Positions 21,261 through 33,700 are shown, counted from the first letter of the stretch. The stretch is DNA of 64,000 nucleotides from Prosopocoilus inquinatus (GCA_036172665.1 CM069874.1:49334707-49398706); one strand, 5' to 3'. Notes: a model not told the origin generated them from the letters alone. Translations and numbers: made by a program.

Positions 21261-22480
21261 TGCTCGAGGTTCTCACTGCAATCAAAAACGATTTGCACAA
21301 AATTTTTCTAAAATCTTTCATTATGCTTTGACAGCAAGCATGGCCGCCTTGCATGGGGGACTCATTAGGAGCAAATCCCGCTTCAGTTTGTCTATCCTAC
21401 TGCAATGTTAGGTCAAAAAGCGATAGTAAGATGTCGCTATTTTATATGTTCATAAAAAAATAGTATCGAAAGCCTTTTTTGCTGTAGTGATGCTCCTCCT
21501 CATTGAGGAATTGAATGTGAAGAAACTTTGGTTTATGTGTAATCTGCAGACCGAAAACAGCCTGAAGGTGAAGCGTAGTTACTTCAGAAGTTTTTTCAAC
21601 AGACATTGTAATGAGGGTTTTCGGACTTCTCAAACACATCAGTGTTCCAAATGCTTACAGTTTAAAGAAGAAAAATAAACACTGTACCGATCCCACTGCA
21701 AGAAACGAGTTAATTGCAAACTGCAGGTTAAAAGTTTCTATTATGACATGTGAAAAAAAGATGAACCTCAGATTGCCATTTTCTCTTTTGACTGCGAGAG
21801 GAATACGCTATTACCTAAATTGCCAGACCAACAATATGCAGATTAATTTCTATAATTTCTGTGTAGTAGCTGGAAATTCAAAATCAAAGCTTTCTGATAA
21901 CAATGTTTGGAGTTTTGTTTGGACAGAAGCAGACAGACCGAAAATTTCGAACGAGATTGCCTCTGCGGTTCATCGTTCATCATTTATCAAATGTTGAATA
22001 TTCTGGTGGCATAATTACAGTTCGCTTATTTTGTGATGGGTGCGATGCACAATATAAGAACTCCACACTTATGGAAATGCTTTGAAACTGGCTGTACTGT
22101 TCTGCTCGACCTCGCATTCAACAATGCGAAGTTATTTTTCCGGTGGTAGGCCACTCGTTCCTACCACCTGACAGTGTGTTCGGCAATTTAAAAAAAGTTG
22201 TGAGAAAACAGTCTGATATACTAAACCCAGAACAGTTACATAAATATAGTATCTTGAGCTAAAGTTTTAAAGATGCAGCAAGACTTTGTAGTTTTTGACT
22301 GAAAAAAAAAGAAATTCAAAGGATCCTTAAAAAAAATCCATCCAAATTTAAGACTTGCAAGCGATTTATTCTTAAAAGGAGCAAGGACACTGTCTTAATA
22401 ATGGAGCAAGGTAAAGGAATTTGTAAGAGAGGACTGAAAATTATAGGCATGAAGCCCAAAAGAACTAAATGTACAGGTAC

Positions 22481-23104
22481 CACTTAAACCAGATAAGATA
22501 AATAAGTATTGAAAGTTTATTAAGTAACCATTATGATGAGAACTTCAGAGTAAATCCAGGTTTCTAGTGTGTTATTCAACTTTTTGAACGAAATAAAGAA
22601 ATCGTTGCAGATTCAAATTACAACTTAACTTTATTATTGCTAATTATTGTATACTCTTTTGATCAATTTAATGAGTGGAGTTTGTTTTTTTAGAATTTGA
22701 ATTACGTTCAGTGGACATTTAACTCTGAATTATGTTTTCTTTTCATGTCCAGAGCATGGCGTATTATTACGTTCAATAAACACATCTCCAAATTATAATT
22801 ATTAATATTATAGTACTTGTTCTTTTATATTTTTAAATTCAAATATCGATAAGTCCAATATTTAAATGCAAAACTGGACATGTCAGTCTTTTTTTTTTCT
22901 AATTTTTGTTTTGTTTCAATAAACCGTATTAAAAGCCATATTAAAAGAATAACTGTAATCAATTTACTTAAAAAAAAGAAAACCGGGCTATTACTATATC
23001 ACTATAAAGACACTTGTAACAATTTTTTTGCTGTTTTCTTAAAATTCCTATAAGAAGACATGTCGCATTTTGCGTATACCGTGAGTTTTCTTTAACTCTG
23101 AACA
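22481..23104. other. AT-rich interval, nothing recognised
   Basis: Probably the 3' flank of the decayed transposase-like element. No termini could be defined. Confidence 0.35.
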
Positions 23105-23106
23105 TA

Positions 23107-24503
23107 CAATGATAATAAAAAGTCTAGGGATAATTGTAAAAAAAAAACATAAAAATAAGTTGTGTGGTTTACATTGAACATTTAATGTATTTATATATTA
23201 AAATGTTCCAAGTCCAACATTTTTGAAAGCATGTGTAAGAAATAACAGCATGTTTAAATTGATAAACACAATATTTAAAAAAATGAATTTTTGTGCTTCA
23301 TTAATTTGTTCAATTTCTATGACGCATTGCTTAGTAACATTGTTTTTGTTAATAAATATATGAGTAATTAAGTTTTACTATGGAAAGACAACATTTTATC
23401 ATTAGCTGATGTGAATAGTAGCAGTAGGTCTTCTTCAAGCTGGAATGAGACAAGTTGAAGTTGCTGAGCGAATAGGTGTTTCCCAAAGTGTCATCAGTCG
23501 ATTATGGAGGCGTTTTAGGGAAAGTGGCACTCCAGCCGGACAACATCTAGGACGTGGACGCTCTACGATAGCAGCTCAGGAGAGATTTTTGGTTCTAACT
23601 GCTAGAAGGCAACCCACAATTACAGCACCTAAATTGGTTACGGAGTTACAGAGGATGCACAACTTAACCATTAGTCGTGATACTGAAAGAAGTTGTCTTC
23701 ATGAAGATAATCTCCGCTCTCGGCGACCACTCAGATGCCCACCTTTGTCTAGAGGCAATCGCGGAGCAAGATTAACTGCAGTCAAGATTTTCAAAAATGG
23801 GATCAAAATGATTGGGTTACAGTCTTGTTCACTGATGAGTTCAGATTTGGATATCATCCAGATGGTGATCGAACAAGAGTGTGGAGACGATCCGGACATG
23901 TGGAACGTTTGAGGCACGTTCAGGATGTACACACTTACAGAAGTGGGACTGTAATGGTTTGGACCGGAATAATTACTGGCGGTAGAACGAAGCTCGAACG
24001 GTTTTCTGAGAACTCAGCAGTATTTGGATAATATTCTTCAGCCTATTGTGCGACCATTTACTGGTTCTGTTGGTCAAAATTTTCATCTTATGGGTGACAA
24101 TGCTCGTCCACATGTCGCAGGAATTGTGACGAATTGGTTAAAAAATGAAAGAATTGAATCATTTCCATAGCCAACACAATCTCTGGATCTAAATCCAATT
24201 GAGCATCTACGAGACCTGCTGTTATTTTGTCCATAAACAACTGGCGTCGAGCTGTAATTAACCAACGTGGAGGCCCATACTCCCTATTAAAATTTGTTTT
24301 TCTTTGTTTTTAATGAAAATTATCTGTGTAAGTTAGAATTCTTATTGTTTTTTGAAATTTGGTCATTTTTTCCCTTATTTGAAAAATGTTTACGTTATTT
24401 TGTTTCTACCTAGACAATCATTAATATATTAAAATATTTTGAAAAACTTATTTTTTTAAGCGAAATACGTAAAATCAAAAAGTAACCCTAGACTTTTCCG
24501 ATG
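23107..24503 (+). mobile_element. Tc1-like element with TA target duplication
   Basis: The ends CAATGATAATAAAAAGTCTAG and its partner (inverse CATCGGAAAAGTCTAGGG) are imperfect inverted repeats next to TA at both sides; 1397 bp. The interior encodes a broken Tc1 transposase. The AAAAAGTCTAGGG block is the most conserved part of the ends. Confidence 0.85.
23420..24295 (+). pseudogene. Tc1 transposase, frameshifted
   Basis: An N-terminal paired-like helix-turn-helix (VGLLQAGMRQVEVAERIGVS, VISRLWRRFRESG) is followed by GRGRSTIAAQERFLVLTARR, a second HTH. A frameshift near 23790 leads into VLFTDEFRFGYHPDGDRTRV (first catalytic D), TVMVWTGIITGGRT, then after another shift FHLMGDNARPHVA (second D) and SLDLNPIEHL (catalytic E region), with an in-frame stop TAG just before it. 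This order is the DD34E layout of Tc1 transposases, which cut and paste at TA. The ATG at 23445 is internal; the natural start probably lies near 23380. Non-functional. Confidence 0.88.
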
Positions 24504-24505
24504 TA

Positions 24506-24927
24506 TGTACTTATATTCAGTTCAAAATATGTCAATGCATTGCAGTATTTACTAGCTATCTTTGATGAAACAGATAATGTTGCCAATGTCAATCAAAAGC
24601 GACCATTAACAAACGTAAGGTTTAATTTAAAAGGTTCCTACTGGAGTTCTTAATAATTGTAAAATACATAATTATGTTTTCTAAAGAAGAAAACATAAAT
24701 ATATTACAATGGTATTGATTTATGGTGGTGGCTTATTTTCTGTTCATTATCCCGACAGGCCAATACCATCTATTCATAATATCGTTAAAAGATTTAACAG
24801 TGAAGTCTGTATTATAAATTTCCACAAAAAAAAAGGTAAAGTCTCACCATTAGAATTAGAGTTAAAAAAAATTCAGAGTATATCCCTCATATACGAGGAA
24901 CTGCTAACATACGAAAGTTGTCTTAGA
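24506..24927. other. Nothing recognised
   Basis: AT-rich. The open frame 24709-24951 has no recognisable family and runs into the MITE at 24928. Confidence 0.3.
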
Positions 24928-25051
24928 CCCGGTTTCACCATCACAGTTTAACTTTAAGCTCCGTTTTATTCCTATAGAAACAATTATCCCTGCAATTGTT
25001 ACCATGGGAATAAAACGAAGTTTAAAGTTAATCTGTGATGGTGAAATCGGG
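24928..25051. repeat. Hairpin MITE, second copy of the TTTAACTTTAA family
   Basis: CCCGGTTTCACCATCACAG...CTCCGTTTTATTCC and its inverse GGAATAAAACGAAG...CTGTGATGGTGAAATCGGG form a 124-bp hairpin. The CAGTTTAACTTTAA segment relates it to 1562-1657 and 53342-53423. A single-arm relative (AACTTTAAGCTCCGTTTTAG) lies near 8680. Confidence 0.8.
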
Positions 25052-25303
25052 CCTTGGTCGTAAAAAGTACGAATCTTTAACGCGTCTCTGCTCTAAAAGC
25101 AAAAAAATAAACCAGTCGAAGCTTGATAAGTCTATGCGACCACGCAATAATCACTGCAGTTCTGGTCAACTAGATATAATAAGTTGTTTATGTAATCGAA
25201 AACATTCCACATACGCACGCGTTTTTATTACAGGGACGGCGCCGGCGCGGCAATATAATTTAAATGAATTAAATGTATTATACCAGTCTTTTTCTCAAGA
25301 GGG

Positions 25304-25555
25304 GTGACACAAATACCACGTGATTTCACGTACACCGAAATCGTCAAGAGATTTAATTTCAACAAACGAACACAAAGAAAAAGTGTATCCATTTCAGATT
25401 TTGTAGCAGACCTTCGTAAACTTAGTTGCGCACTGGAATTACTTATTGCAGCCGAAAGGGCACGGAAAAATGTGAGAGACGTCAAAACTTTGACAGGGAA
25501 CTCAATGTTAATGATTAATAAGCAAGAAACTGGGCAAAAAAGTCAAGAACATTAA
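25304..25555 (+). pseudogene. Ty3/gypsy gag fragment
   Basis: An 83-codon frame reading RFNFNKRTQRKSVSISDFV, ADLRKLSCALE and AAERARKNVRDVKTL. The F..R....ESI..FVA.LRKL pattern and the AAERA.KNV...Q tail before the zinc knuckle are the C-terminal capsid and linker of gypsy-type gag. The knuckle follows in another frame. Deletion between ELL and IAAERA has removed the middle of the capsid domain. Confidence 0.75.
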
Positions 25556-25788
25556 AGCTCTATTATCATAGTGACAAATTACTGCAACAAGAAAGGTCAT
25601 ATACAAAAAGCTTGTTTCAAAAATAAATACGAAATCAGAGAATGAATAAATCAAAGAACTGCAATTGACGAATGAAAAAATTATGGCGAATGTCAAGCTG
25701 AATGGAATGTCAATTCCACATACTAGTCAGTTTTGATGGAGCTGAATTGTGGAGCAGTACGTGCTATTACCGATAAAAAAGAAAAGAT

Positions 25789-26043
25789 TTGAATGAAATC
25801 AAGGAAGTTACAAACAGTGATTTGGAATTTACAGACATGGACTCAACAAAAATTAACATTTTGGGTGAGATTGTTGTTAAAGGTAAAGGTAAAAAAATAA
25901 ACAAAATATTGAAAGTTGTTGTTTCGGATAGTGGAGGTTATAATCTGCTAGGAAGAAATTGGTTTGGAGAATTGGGTATCAAAATAAACGGTGGATGCAG
26001 CATCAATAAGGACTCGCGCACTTTACTTTACCACCACTGCTAA
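25789..26043 (+). pseudogene. Ty3/gypsy protease fragment
   Basis: An 84-codon frame ending in VVSDSGGYNLLGRNWFGELG, the flap-to-C-terminal part of a retropepsin (usual LLGRDWL). The catalytic DSG region upstream is not recognisable. It continues, after a stop, into GKFFGDPIKLELKEDASPVF, the spacer before RT in gypsy pol. Confidence 0.75.
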
Positions 26044-26049
26044 TTTTAA

Positions 26050-26740
26050 CAATATCCTACAGTTTCCGGAGAGAAATTAGGCAAATTTTTCGGCGATCCA
26101 ATTAAGCTGGAGTTAAAGGAAGATGCATCACCTGTTTTCCTGAAAAGCAGAGAAGTTACTTTCGCCCTTAAGCCGGCAGTATAAGAAGAACTGGACACGT
26201 TAGTTCAACAGGGAATTCTGGAAGCAATTAATTATTCGGAATAGGCCAGACTGTTGGTCATTTCAAAAAAGTACCAACCACACAGCATAAAATAGCACCA
26301 ATCACAGCCTCCTCTAATTATGAATTGCATTATTCACCCGGTATTAGATAGCAAACCATGGCGATGGACCGAAATACATGAGAAAGCTTTTTACAAATTG
26401 AAAGATATATTGAGATCAGATTTAATTTCAAGGCACATTAAGATAAAAACAAGGAACTAGTCGTCAATTGCGATGCGTCTCCATATGGAATTGGCGTAGT
26501 ACATTTTCACCAATATGTCGCTGGAATTACAATATTACAATTACAATCAGTGACCTCTTCTAGGACTATTAAAACTAAGGAAGCCAGTTCCGATGGTTTT
26601 GTCGCCAAGAACGTTAAAATGGTGTTTGACTTTGAGTGGTTATAACTACATTCCGGAATACAGAATACAGGAAAGGGAAACAAATGCTAACGCTGATTGC
26701 CTTAATCGAATTGCCGCAACTTTTAGATGATGACGAAGTG
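26050..26740 (+). pseudogene. Ty3/gypsy RT-RNase H remnants
   Basis: Stop-interrupted pol: RT start, the first RNase H block (WTEIHEKAFYKLKDILRSD) and VNCDASPYGIGVV, then the RNase H tail LTLSGYNY..EYR and NANADCLNRI. The RT catalytic YxDD segment has been deleted between IHPVLD and SKPWRW. No function remains. Confidence 0.8.
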
Positions 26741-26960
26741 GTACCACCTGAGGCATGCTACTGTTGGAAACTCAGAATAAGCTTATTCCAGTCAAGGAGA
26801 TTCCGGAATATACTCTGAAAGATGAAGTTTTGAAGTAAGTTCTTTATTGGACTTGGCAACGCAGAATTTTCTGAAGAACATAAACTATTTCATTGCAAAA
26901 AAAATGAAATTTCAGTACAAAGATTGCTTACTTTGGGGAAATCGATTAATATCATCTGAA

Positions 26961-29076
26961 GTTACATGGACAAAATTCTTGGAATTATTACGCTATGTGT
27001 AATTATGATCGTTTTTCTTAAAAAAAATATTATTTATTTTTAGTTTAAAAATGTGTACCTTTAGTAATCATTTTATAACCCTACAATGAAAATCTCTTAC
27101 TACCAGGGCCTACCAAATTTAATTCTGCTTACACTGGCATGACATGGGCGGAGGAGTTCCACGGTCAACGAGTGCTGCATATCCCGTCAGTCTAAGTGCA
27201 CGGCGCTGAATCGCGGTGAGTGGGAGGCATTTACGCGTTCTGGAATAATTTGTGATAGGCTCTGTTTATTAAATTTTCCAAAACTTCCTCAGTAGCAACT
27301 ACTTGGTCTCTACGTTTTTTTGGCTACTCCTCTGAACTGTATCCGTAAAAAACGTTCTCGAAGAAGTTACCAAAGTTTTTATTTAGCAGAGTAAAATCTA
27401 CAGATAGTTTATGGTTGAAACTCTCTCATACAATCTTTCTCGAATAAACCCAAATATCATCAACACAATAAACACATTAGGTGCTTTCTTTCGCTCCCAA
27501 AATCGTGATCCAAACGTGTTTTGATTCAAAAACAGACATTCTTTTCTTCGGATCTCTCTATTTTTAAAACTTGTTTGGATTGAATTATGATGATTTCCAA
27601 ATGAACTGTCAATCAAAAAGTCAAGTCAGGTATTTTGCTGCAACAACTACGAAATTCAGGTCTAAACTATTCGAAACACGACTCAAACTGTTAAGTGAAA
27701 GAAAGCACCTATTAAGCTTATATGCAAAACACTACAACTTGACAACCTCTATCTGTCAAACTTCAATCAGTTTATGAAGTCGTGCCTTTTTCACCAACCT
27801 TTATCTCCTTTCACCAAAAAATAAAAAACTACTACATGAATTTTCAATTGTACAGTCGTTACTTTTAATACATGTATTGAAGTTTTAATCGATGTACTTA
27901 TTCCTGACTCGTGAACTATAAGTGATACATTTTGATGTTCCTCTGCTATCTCTTCCGCGTCGAAGATAAATAATGGCAATATCGTACTGAGCCATTTCGG
28001 GAACGATGGTGCCATGAGCAAAAGCCGCTCATCACCGAACTAATACAATTCGACGGTGGTATCGCAAACGTAAATCTTCATGATTTATCGCGTCCGAAGT
28101 TCGCATTATTTGTCATCATCGTATATTTAAATTACTTGCGCTTTATCAACGTTGCATCTATCAGTCCAACGACCAAATTATTTACTACAGTTCTCACGTA
28201 GCATCGAATTCCGTGGAAAAATGAGTAACGTTAGATAAATCGTCGTCGAGTGAATTTTGAGCCGCAGAAAAATACATACGGATATTCCCTTTCACCCTTA
28301 TATTAACTTGGTCTGGAAATGAAATTTGTTACATTTTTCTTTAGATTTATTGCTAACGAGGGATGCCTTTAACTGAACCCTACGGTCATCTTCGAGGTAA
28401 ACTAACCTATGGAATAGCCGTGTTGTTTAAAACGAGCACGTTATTTATATTGTTCCCTTAAATTTCCTTCTTTTTGCCACAGATGTTGCATTTTGCACTC
28501 ACTCACTTAAACATTCTTCCGGACATCGGTATATCTTTTTGAATACTTAGTTTTTATAACTTTTCTCCCGTTGAAGGTCAATATCACAGCAATATTTACA
28601 CACTCGTATCAACCTTTCACATTAGAAGAAGCCTTTTTTAGCTTTGTCACAGTTTTCAATAAATAGTAACATCATTAATGTAACCAGAGCTTTTTTTCCT
28701 AGATAAAACCATAATACGTTACATAATACTTAATACGTTTTTACTTTTCGATTTACACAAAATTCAACACGCGGATTTAAGCAAAAATCGTTTAGTTGCA
28801 TTTTACAGGTGCGATTATCGACACCGTTCTAGCATGAATCACCGAGTAACGTCTGCTTACGTAGCAGATTAAAGACTGTACAAGGAACGCACGCAAATTC
28901 ACATTGTCATAAAGGGAATTCCTCGCAGTGCTGTACCAGCGCAACTTATTTCATTAAAAAGCAATTAACACGGCCGCTCTTTAATTGTGTTTTCGCCGAG
29001 ACGCTGACTATTTTGATTTTCAACCTTTTGACTCAAAGTTTTAGAAAATGCACTTTGTGGCATCCGGTACGGGTGG
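26961..29076. other. Intronic interval, nothing recognised
   Basis: No domain-bearing frame, repeat or TIR was recognised. The sequence is less AT-rich and more complex at 27100-27250 and 28900-29070 than elsewhere. Confidence 0.35.
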
Positions 29077-29116
29077 TATAAAAGAGGAACTTTGTAAATC
29101 GATGGCAGCCGTCAGT
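29077..29116 (+). promoter_or_regulatory. TATA-like box with a downstream TCAGT
   Basis: TATAAAAG at 29077-29084 is followed by GTCAGTAAT at 29111. The TATA-to-start distance (about 37 bp) is longer than usual, and no reading frame of note follows. Only a weak candidate promoter. Confidence 0.22.
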
Positions 29117-29269
29117 AATTCACGATTGGATTATTATTACCATAATCATTAAGAATTCATTGAGTCAGTTAGTAGTGATTAGGCTGTTGATAGTCAGTTG
29201 TGAATTAGTTATAATATTCATTAATATAATTAATTTGTTTAATGTATTGGTTAATTTTATTTTTGACTT

Positions 29270-30700
29270 CAAGGCTAAACAACCCCCTTCAATGATCCCA
29301 TTTGTCCTCGAAAAGCAGCTTTTCACTATCCACAGATTTCGCTTCTTAATATATCCACGACTGGGTTGGACGAAATTCGAGGGCTAAGTGAGTGAGTGGT
29401 TATCTCTTTCTCTCGTTTAAAGCAATGCATCACTTCTTTACTATTTTTAAAACTTTAATACACAATTTCAATATGAAAATGACAAACACGTGAGGGGATC
29501 ATTATTACATAGAGGAAGAAAAAATTGAAGGCTATGTAAAATTGGGAGCTATGCAAACTTCAAAACAATTCTAGGCAACACAACCCCCTTCGATATCCCC
29601 CTTTGTCCTTGAAAGGCAGTTTTCCAATATCATCAACATTTCAAAAAATACATTTTGCTTTAAATATATCCACGACTGGGGCGGACGAAATTCGGGGGCT
29701 AAGTGACGTCGGCGGGGTCATCCCTTATCTCATTTACGTAAATCATCATTTCATCGCCCCTTGCATACTTTCATCTCACAATAACACATAAATAAGGATG
29801 AATGAAGCCACTAATGCGTAAGGTGATAGAGCTTCACAGAATTGGGGGCTAACTCCTCTCTTTACCTGCACACATTTTTTTTTTTACTTCCATTAAGTGC
29901 ACTGAATCTTTCTTTTAATCACATGCATTGCGTCATTTTCTGCGGCAGAAAAATTCGGGAGCTAAATAGCCCTTCGATATTCCCTTTATCTTCAAGCCGT
30001 TTTTCAATACCAACAACATGAAGTGAAATGGATTTCGCTTTTTAACATACAGGGCATAAGAAATTGGGACTGAGCCTCTTGAAACTCGTTATCCTCCTTT
30101 ATCCTCGAGCAGTTTTTCAATGCGAACGTCGTAAAATGTAATGGATTTCGCTTTTTAATATATGGCACATTTGAAATTGGTGGTCTTTTTCTCGTTTCCA
30201 TTAGTTGAGACATTTAAGGGCTAAATACCTCCCCATCCCCTTTCAATTTCTTTTTGTACTTCCATTAAATGTGCTATTGATCTTTCTCTTTAATTACCTG
30301 CATAACGTTAATTTCTACGACAGAGAAATTCGGGGGCTAAATAGCAAATATACATTTGGGGGTTAAGTACCTCCTCGCCTCTCCCAATTTATTTCATTTC
30401 GTAAAAGCCAAACTACGACAATAGTGATCTTTTTCATATTATCTTCCTTGATTCGATAAATGAATAAAAAGATGCTTCTTAACATCGCTTAGCCCCCAAC
30501 TTCGACTGCCTCTTCAATATCCTTCGCGTATTTAATTAACCTTCCCATGACTTTTCAATTTTGCCAACATCCGAATTGGATCCCGCTCTTTAATATCTGC
30601 GGCATAGCAAAAATTAGGGGCTATGCGAATGTCGATTGAGGGCTAAGTACCCCCTCCCCCCTACCTACATTCTTCCAATTTCAATTTTTAATTGGTTTAA
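29270..30700 (+). repeat. Diverged tandem field with GGGGGCTAA motif
   Basis: At least nine copies of ATTCGGGGGCTAA(GT/AT) occur (about 29368, 29688, 29841, 29950, 30210, 30328, 30353, 30612, 30636). Between them are recurring blocks such as CCCCTTCGATATTCCC, AGTTTTTCAATRCSAAC, TGGATTTCGCTTTTTAATAT and CACGACTGGG. Spacing is irregular (about 110-320 bp), so this is an old, decayed tandem array rather than a clean satellite. Confidence 0.75.
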
Positions 30701-33700
30701 ATATCTGATCTTAATGCAACCTGTGCCTTGATGATTGGTCCCCGTGTTTACTCATTTTTGACTAGGCAGACGAAACTTTACCGTTCAACAGGTATCACAT
30801 CTAGTCTGCAACGTCTTGAATTACGTAATTGTTTCGACATATTTTTTTGTTTTGATGTTTTATTTGTATGTCCGTGGTTCCACTTAAAGCATTGAGGAAA
30901 CACTTTCTACCAAAATTAGTCAAAGCTGATACATAGAAAATTGTTTTTGCTTCATCAGTGTGAGAGAAAGAAAGAAAGCATAAAAACCACCGCACGCTTT
31001 ATTTTCTCGTAATTTACTTCAAAACAGAGAAGAGCGTGGGGGAAATACCGTTCGGTAACTTTTTGGAGCGCAGGACGGACAAATAAATGCCTCTGAAATA
31101 TGTGGGTCATCTATTTTTGTGATAAAAGATTTGCACACTTATCGCGGCCAAGGCTGCAGAACATGCGAACATACGAGAAGTATCAACAAATAAAGACAAC
31201 AAACTGCCAAATAGGTCGACCGTTTATCGCACAGGCGAACCGTTTAATTTGCCTGAAATTGCAACAGCGATAAGGTAGCCGGAGTGAACCTGAAAGAATG
31301 TGACAATTTACGATTACGTTCGCGGCGAAGTATTTTAATGAGCTCTTAATTAGTCAATAGTTCGCTTCTAATCTATGCATAACTTTGATTACTGCACAAT
31401 TTTCTATTTCCGCTATTTTACATTTTTGCAGGTTTTTTTAGGATAAGAGAGAATACAAAAAAAAAAGAAATAACAGGTGCCAGTCACGAATCGTTAAAAC
31501 TGAATATATGAAATGATAAACACCGTAAGTTTCTATTCAGTTTAAAACAATTAAAGATCTCGAAAATTTGATAGTCACTTGTCTGATAGTACCATAGAAT
31601 CGAACTGGAGAGATGTTGAAACTTTCCTAATTTAAATTATATTAATATAAATACAAATAAAGAAGTTAGCCATTGTAATAATTTTTACATCGAGGTGATA
31701 CCGCGGTATCGAACGAAACATCGAAGGTGAACAGCAAGGCATCTTCGGCATGTTCGTACCCTTACCCTATGCATCTACCAAACTGAATATTAAAAACATT
31801 CAGCCAGACTGCGCACTACATTAGGACCATGCAGGTAGATCGCATATTAAAGTAACACCGAAATACTATTTTGTTAAAGGGTTAGCTGAGAACGACTAGA
31901 TTGTACAATTCAGAAATTGGTTTCCAAGAAGAAATAAAAAATAACAAATCCAAATGCACATAAAGGAGGAAATTCAAGTAATGTAGATTGTTGCGTAACG
32001 TAATGCACATAGAGATGAAAAGATAAATAACTTTAAGGTGTCACAAGTATGTGAGAAGTTTTCCGTTTTCCCTTTTCCTAGGTAATAATGTAAGTGTGTC
32101 GACATTCCAGCTAAATTTGTTTCGAGCTCCTGCTCCTTCAACTTCAAACCGACCAGAGTGAAAATTTAATTAAAAACAGCAGTTGGAATGTGAAATATGC
32201 GAGAATTGCGTCTTGACTGAAATTTGTGAACTTATTGTACGAATGTGAACGTATTACACATGAAAATAACTACAATTATGTTTCTTTACGCAATATTTTG
32301 TTCCTTAAAAGAATTTCCTCTTAGTTATATGATCATTGAGGATGGAACGGGCATATGTTCACGCCATCATTTCAGTAGCGCCGTAAAATTGCAACGAACA
32401 GGCACATCATATAGTGGGATTATTAAAATAATTTACGGTGTTGCTGCTGTACGACGCAATAGGGCCTATTCTGTAACAACCAATCCTAAAGCTTTGTGAT
32501 TGGTTTTTGTCCTAAAAACAGACCTTTAAATTTAACGTACTCGATACCAGAATATGCCCTAATGTGACGAAATATTCCGGAGGTCGAAATACAACTGGTC
32601 AACTAATTACTCTGAAAATCTTATATATTGAAACAAGAGGAGTTGATAGCACAACTGCAATTTTTTATTGCCGTAATATTGCTCTGTTTTTTGTTATACT
32701 GAATAACGCAATAAGTTGCTATTGTTCCGGTAATTTCGAATAAGGGATGAACTGACATGCTGGACAGCCACATTCACACTAATTTAAATTAAAGTCTCAC
32801 ACGGTCTACCAATATTACTTATGACTGTTACCATTTTTGAAAACGCAAGGTTTATTTTATATTAGTTGAGGAACAAAGAGAGGCGACGAATGACCAGGGA
32901 AAATGCAGTATCTCAGCAAACAATGTACCACAATGTTTAAAGTACATCGAGAGGATTAGAAATAATCCGCGACATTGGTTATCTAAACTTAGTATTGCGG
33001 TCAAGTGGTTCTAACATCCGGTGCACTTAAGCCTTACTCCTTTACATGTTTATTTTAACCTGATAAAATCTGTAAATAATTTCCTGAATATTTTCCTCGT
33101 CACACTATCCAACACGTAAAAGAAATACGCGTTCAATTTTATTTCAAGCGTTACATTTATATTTATTTACCTATTTGCTGGTTTACTTGCTTGTCTACCT
33201 GTTAAAATGTCCGGAAAGCATCAGGCCGCAATTTAAAATTTGTAGACATTATTAAAAAATATGACTGTACATCGATACCAATTTGGGTAGGTGATTGATG
33301 GAGTATGTTTGATCCATCGTACCAGCTACGGGTTAATATTCGACGTTACAATACATGTGTCGTAGCCTATAAGACTTTTGGGAAACACGCTAAAAAATAA
33401 AATGTATAGCGTTCGCAACTTAAATGATACAATTACTTGACATTTCTCTGAACCTTGAAGCAAAAGGTCTTAAGTGTGAGGTTTACGTGCAAGAGGTGCA
33501 TTTTAGTTGCGGATGACCATAGTGCAATAAATACAAGGTAAGATATTGCGCAGATGTGACTTTACGTTGGAAGTAAATGTGACCCTTATTCTCGAAATGG
33601 ATTTTGCTAATCCATGTAATTTACTTTCAGCGTGACGTCAATATTGTCAATGAGCGAACTATTCACATTTTCATGCGCTAAGTATCTTACTTTGAGACTG

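Larger units (their letters stand above)
20590..21450. mobile_element. Hammerhead-bearing inverted-repeat element (312-bp monomer family), copy 1
   Basis: It is flanked by a perfect 12-bp direct repeat, CATAAAAAAATA (20578-20589 and 21451-21462). Inside, pieces of one monomer are arranged in alternating orientation, with three hammerhead motifs (20643-20694 minus, 20907-20954 plus, 21214-21260 plus). The left end (TTTTAGAAAAATTTTGTGC) and right end (ATGTCGCTATTTTATATGTT) match those of the copy at 52231-52943 but are not inverted repeats of each other. Frames appear on both strands only because the sequence is inverted-repeated. It interrupts the transposase-like gene around it. The long, non-fixed target duplication and ribozymes suggest an RNA intermediate. 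Confidence 0.82.
17990..22480 (+). pseudogene. Decayed DDE-like transposase-type gene, split by two insertions
   Basis: Pieces of one protein lie in order on the plus strand: MFHELFYSRKDTAAQDTFIL (about 20269), then GALDIKKSRIIRLVNKLGQ (20468-20595), ENSLKVKRSYFRSFFN..HCNEGF and HQCSKCLQFKEEK (21550-21678), then RLFCDGCDAQYKNSTLMEML (about 22025), VIFPVVGHSFLPPDSVFGNL and QSDILNPEQLHKYS (about 22132-22255). The order (C..C motif, SD.C.GQNKN-like motif, GHS...D) matches a recurrent insect mobile-element protein family whose superfamily I cannot name with confidence. A hAT element (18189-20239) and a hammerhead element (20590-21450) interrupt it, and several frameshifts and stops lie between blocks. 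A possible intron runs from GTAAGC near 18043 to an acceptor near 18150. Non-functional. Confidence 0.65.
25060..26960 (+). mobile_element. Decayed Ty3/gypsy LTR retrotransposon, internal part
   Basis: In order on the plus strand: gag-like (25304-25555), a damaged zinc knuckle CNKKGHIQKAC (about 25583-25615, the first Cys replaced), protease C-terminal LLGRNWFGELGI (about 25945), RT entry (LKPAV.EELDTLVQQGILEA, about 26172), a jump over the RT palm to the RNase H entry KPWRWTEIHEKAFYKLKDIL (about 26355), VNCDASPYGIGVV (about 26463) and NANADCLNRI (about 26682). LTRs are not visible. Stops, frameshifts and the missing RT active site show it is dead. Confidence 0.85.

Noticed and set aside
20468..21354. 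Multiple overlapping frames such as CKSFLIAVRTSSSLWTAVSA on both strands
   Set aside because: Each is the same inverted repeat read repeatedly. The segment is explained by the hammerhead motif rather than by a protein.
30945..30965. CTGATGA on the minus strand near 30955
   Set aside because: No GAAA at suitable distance and no helix can be drawn.
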